In this document: piece after piece, positions 5,165 through 5,434 of the stretch
How positions within the stretch are numbered: position 1 is the first letter of the stretch
Layout: each line of letters starts with the position of its first letter
NCBI GenBank assembly: GCA_029250305.1
Contig: JAQXFM010000048.1
Span: 1 to 5,434, forward strand
Origin: Candidatus Poseidoniaceae archaeon
GTDB taxonomy: Archaea > Thermoplasmatota > Poseidoniia > Poseidoniales > Poseidoniaceae
Reading direction: 5' to 3'
Length of the DNA: 5,434 nt
Program-made: the position numbers and the translations under genes
Notes under the pieces: generated by a model
Told to the model about the DNA's origin: nothing
Databases searched by the model: none
Seen by the model: the letters and a program-made list of their open reading frames with translations, nothing else

Positions 5165-5264
5165 TTCTACGGCAGTTCCGCACAACCCTCGGAAACCACA
5201 GTCGTGGCTTCAAATATCGAGGGAATCAAGATAAATGAAGTGGACCGCGTTGTGTATGTTCACC
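5165..5264 (+). promoter_or_regulatory. Intergenic spacer with probable gpsA promoter
   Basis: About 100 non-coding bases separate the nuclease-like gene from gpsA. AT-rich elements AAATAT (5212-5217) and GATAAA (5230-5235) are the only TATA-like candidates at plausible distances from the possible gpsA starts. A 4-base-pair stem at 5196-5207 without a T-tract is too weak to call a terminator. Confidence 0.3.
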
Positions 5265-5434
5265 ATGGCACACATTGCAATTCTCGGACTTGGAAATTGG
5301 GGCACTGCGATTGCACGTATGTGGTTGGCAGATGGGCATCACGTCAAAGGATGGACCATCGAACAGGAAGTGTATGAGTCGATCACCATGAACGGTGTGA
5401 ACGAAAAATACCTTCCTGATCATCCGGTTGAAGG
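5265..5434 (+). CDS. gpsA: NAD(P)-dependent glycerol-3-phosphate dehydrogenase, N-terminal 56 residues (gene runs off right edge)
   Basis: GpsA reduces dihydroxyacetone phosphate to sn-glycerol 3-phosphate in the cytosol, the backbone of bacterial-type phospholipids. The fragment opens IAILGLGNWGTAIARMW, with the GxGxxG dinucleotide loop and the W-G-T-A that distinguishes GpsA from other Rossmann dehydrogenases; GHHVKGW follows at the second strand, and then the family's N-x-x-Y-L-P signature as NEKYLP near residues 46-51. In-frame ATGs at 5235 and 5256 would add 10 or 3 residues; ATG 5265 is chosen because the first beta-strand starts there. None has a convincing Shine-Dalgarno. It follows the endonuclease-like gene in the same direction after about 100 bases, probably with its own promoter. 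The substrate domain is beyond the edge, but the N-terminal signature is specific. In an archaeon this gene is notable, because archaeal membranes normally use glycerol 1-phosphate. Confidence 0.88.
   Translation, partial: MAHIAILGLGNWGTAIARMWLADGHHVKGWTIEQEVYESITMNGVNEKYLPDHPVE

Noticed and set aside
5196..5207. Small hairpin CCAC-AGTC-GTGG after the nuclease-like gene, a possible terminator.
   Set aside because: The stem has only four pairs and no following T-tract.

Overview
The window looks like a chromosomal segment of a planktonic euryarchaeon, most likely a Marine Group II archaeon (Candidatus Poseidoniales). The archaeal signs are a stand-alone RibL-type FAD synthase, an archaeal-type RibB (REGETD signature), an archaeal-type lumazine synthase, and an endonuclease IV-like protein that opens like its archaeal relatives. 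These sit beside bacterial-looking genes (two-domain riboflavin synthase RibE, GpsA), a mixture reported for this lineage. The assignment is inference from protein character; there is no rRNA or marker gene to settle it.

Minus strand, positions 3818 down to 1, is one tightly packed co-directional block, read in this order: ribB (DHBP synthase), ribL (FAD synthase), ribE (riboflavin synthase), ribH (lumazine synthase), trxB (thioredoxin reductase, an FAD enzyme), a small Q/P/M-rich membrane protein of DUF4190-like layout, and the first 40 codons of an E1-like ThiF/MoeB/UbaA adenylyltransferase. Gaps are 2 to about 70 bases. Clear Shine-Dalgarno sequences precede ribL, ribE, ribH and trxB, and the stop codons of ribL and ribE lie within or beside the next gene's ribosome-binding region, so translational coupling is likely. 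The four rib genes cover the ribulose-5-phosphate branch, both final riboflavin steps and FMN-to-FAD; the GTP branch and riboflavin kinase are not here.

The divergent intergenic region 3819-3955 separates ribB from the plus-strand gene and holds a 23-base imperfect palindrome (3878-3900), a plausible operator, plus a TATA-like element for the rightward gene. Genes at the presumed heads of transcripts (ribB, the nuclease-like gene, gpsA) lack a clear Shine-Dalgarno sequence, consistent with leaderless or short-leader archaeal mRNAs.

Plus strand, 3956-5164: a TIM-barrel AP endonuclease family 2 (endonuclease IV-like) protein with an unusual tail of roughly 100 residues. The tail is Lys/Glu/Ala/Pro-rich and ends in an acidic stretch closed by a C-terminal Phe, resembling the partner-binding tip of bacterial SSB. 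After about 100 non-coding bases, gpsA (glycerol-3-phosphate dehydrogenase) begins and runs off the right edge. No RNA genes, mobile elements, CRISPR arrays or obvious long repeats were seen. Most of the window is metabolic housekeeping; the points worth a second look are the nuclease tail and altered metal ligands, the bacterial RibE inside an archaeal flavin cluster, the palindrome, and gpsA in an archaeon.
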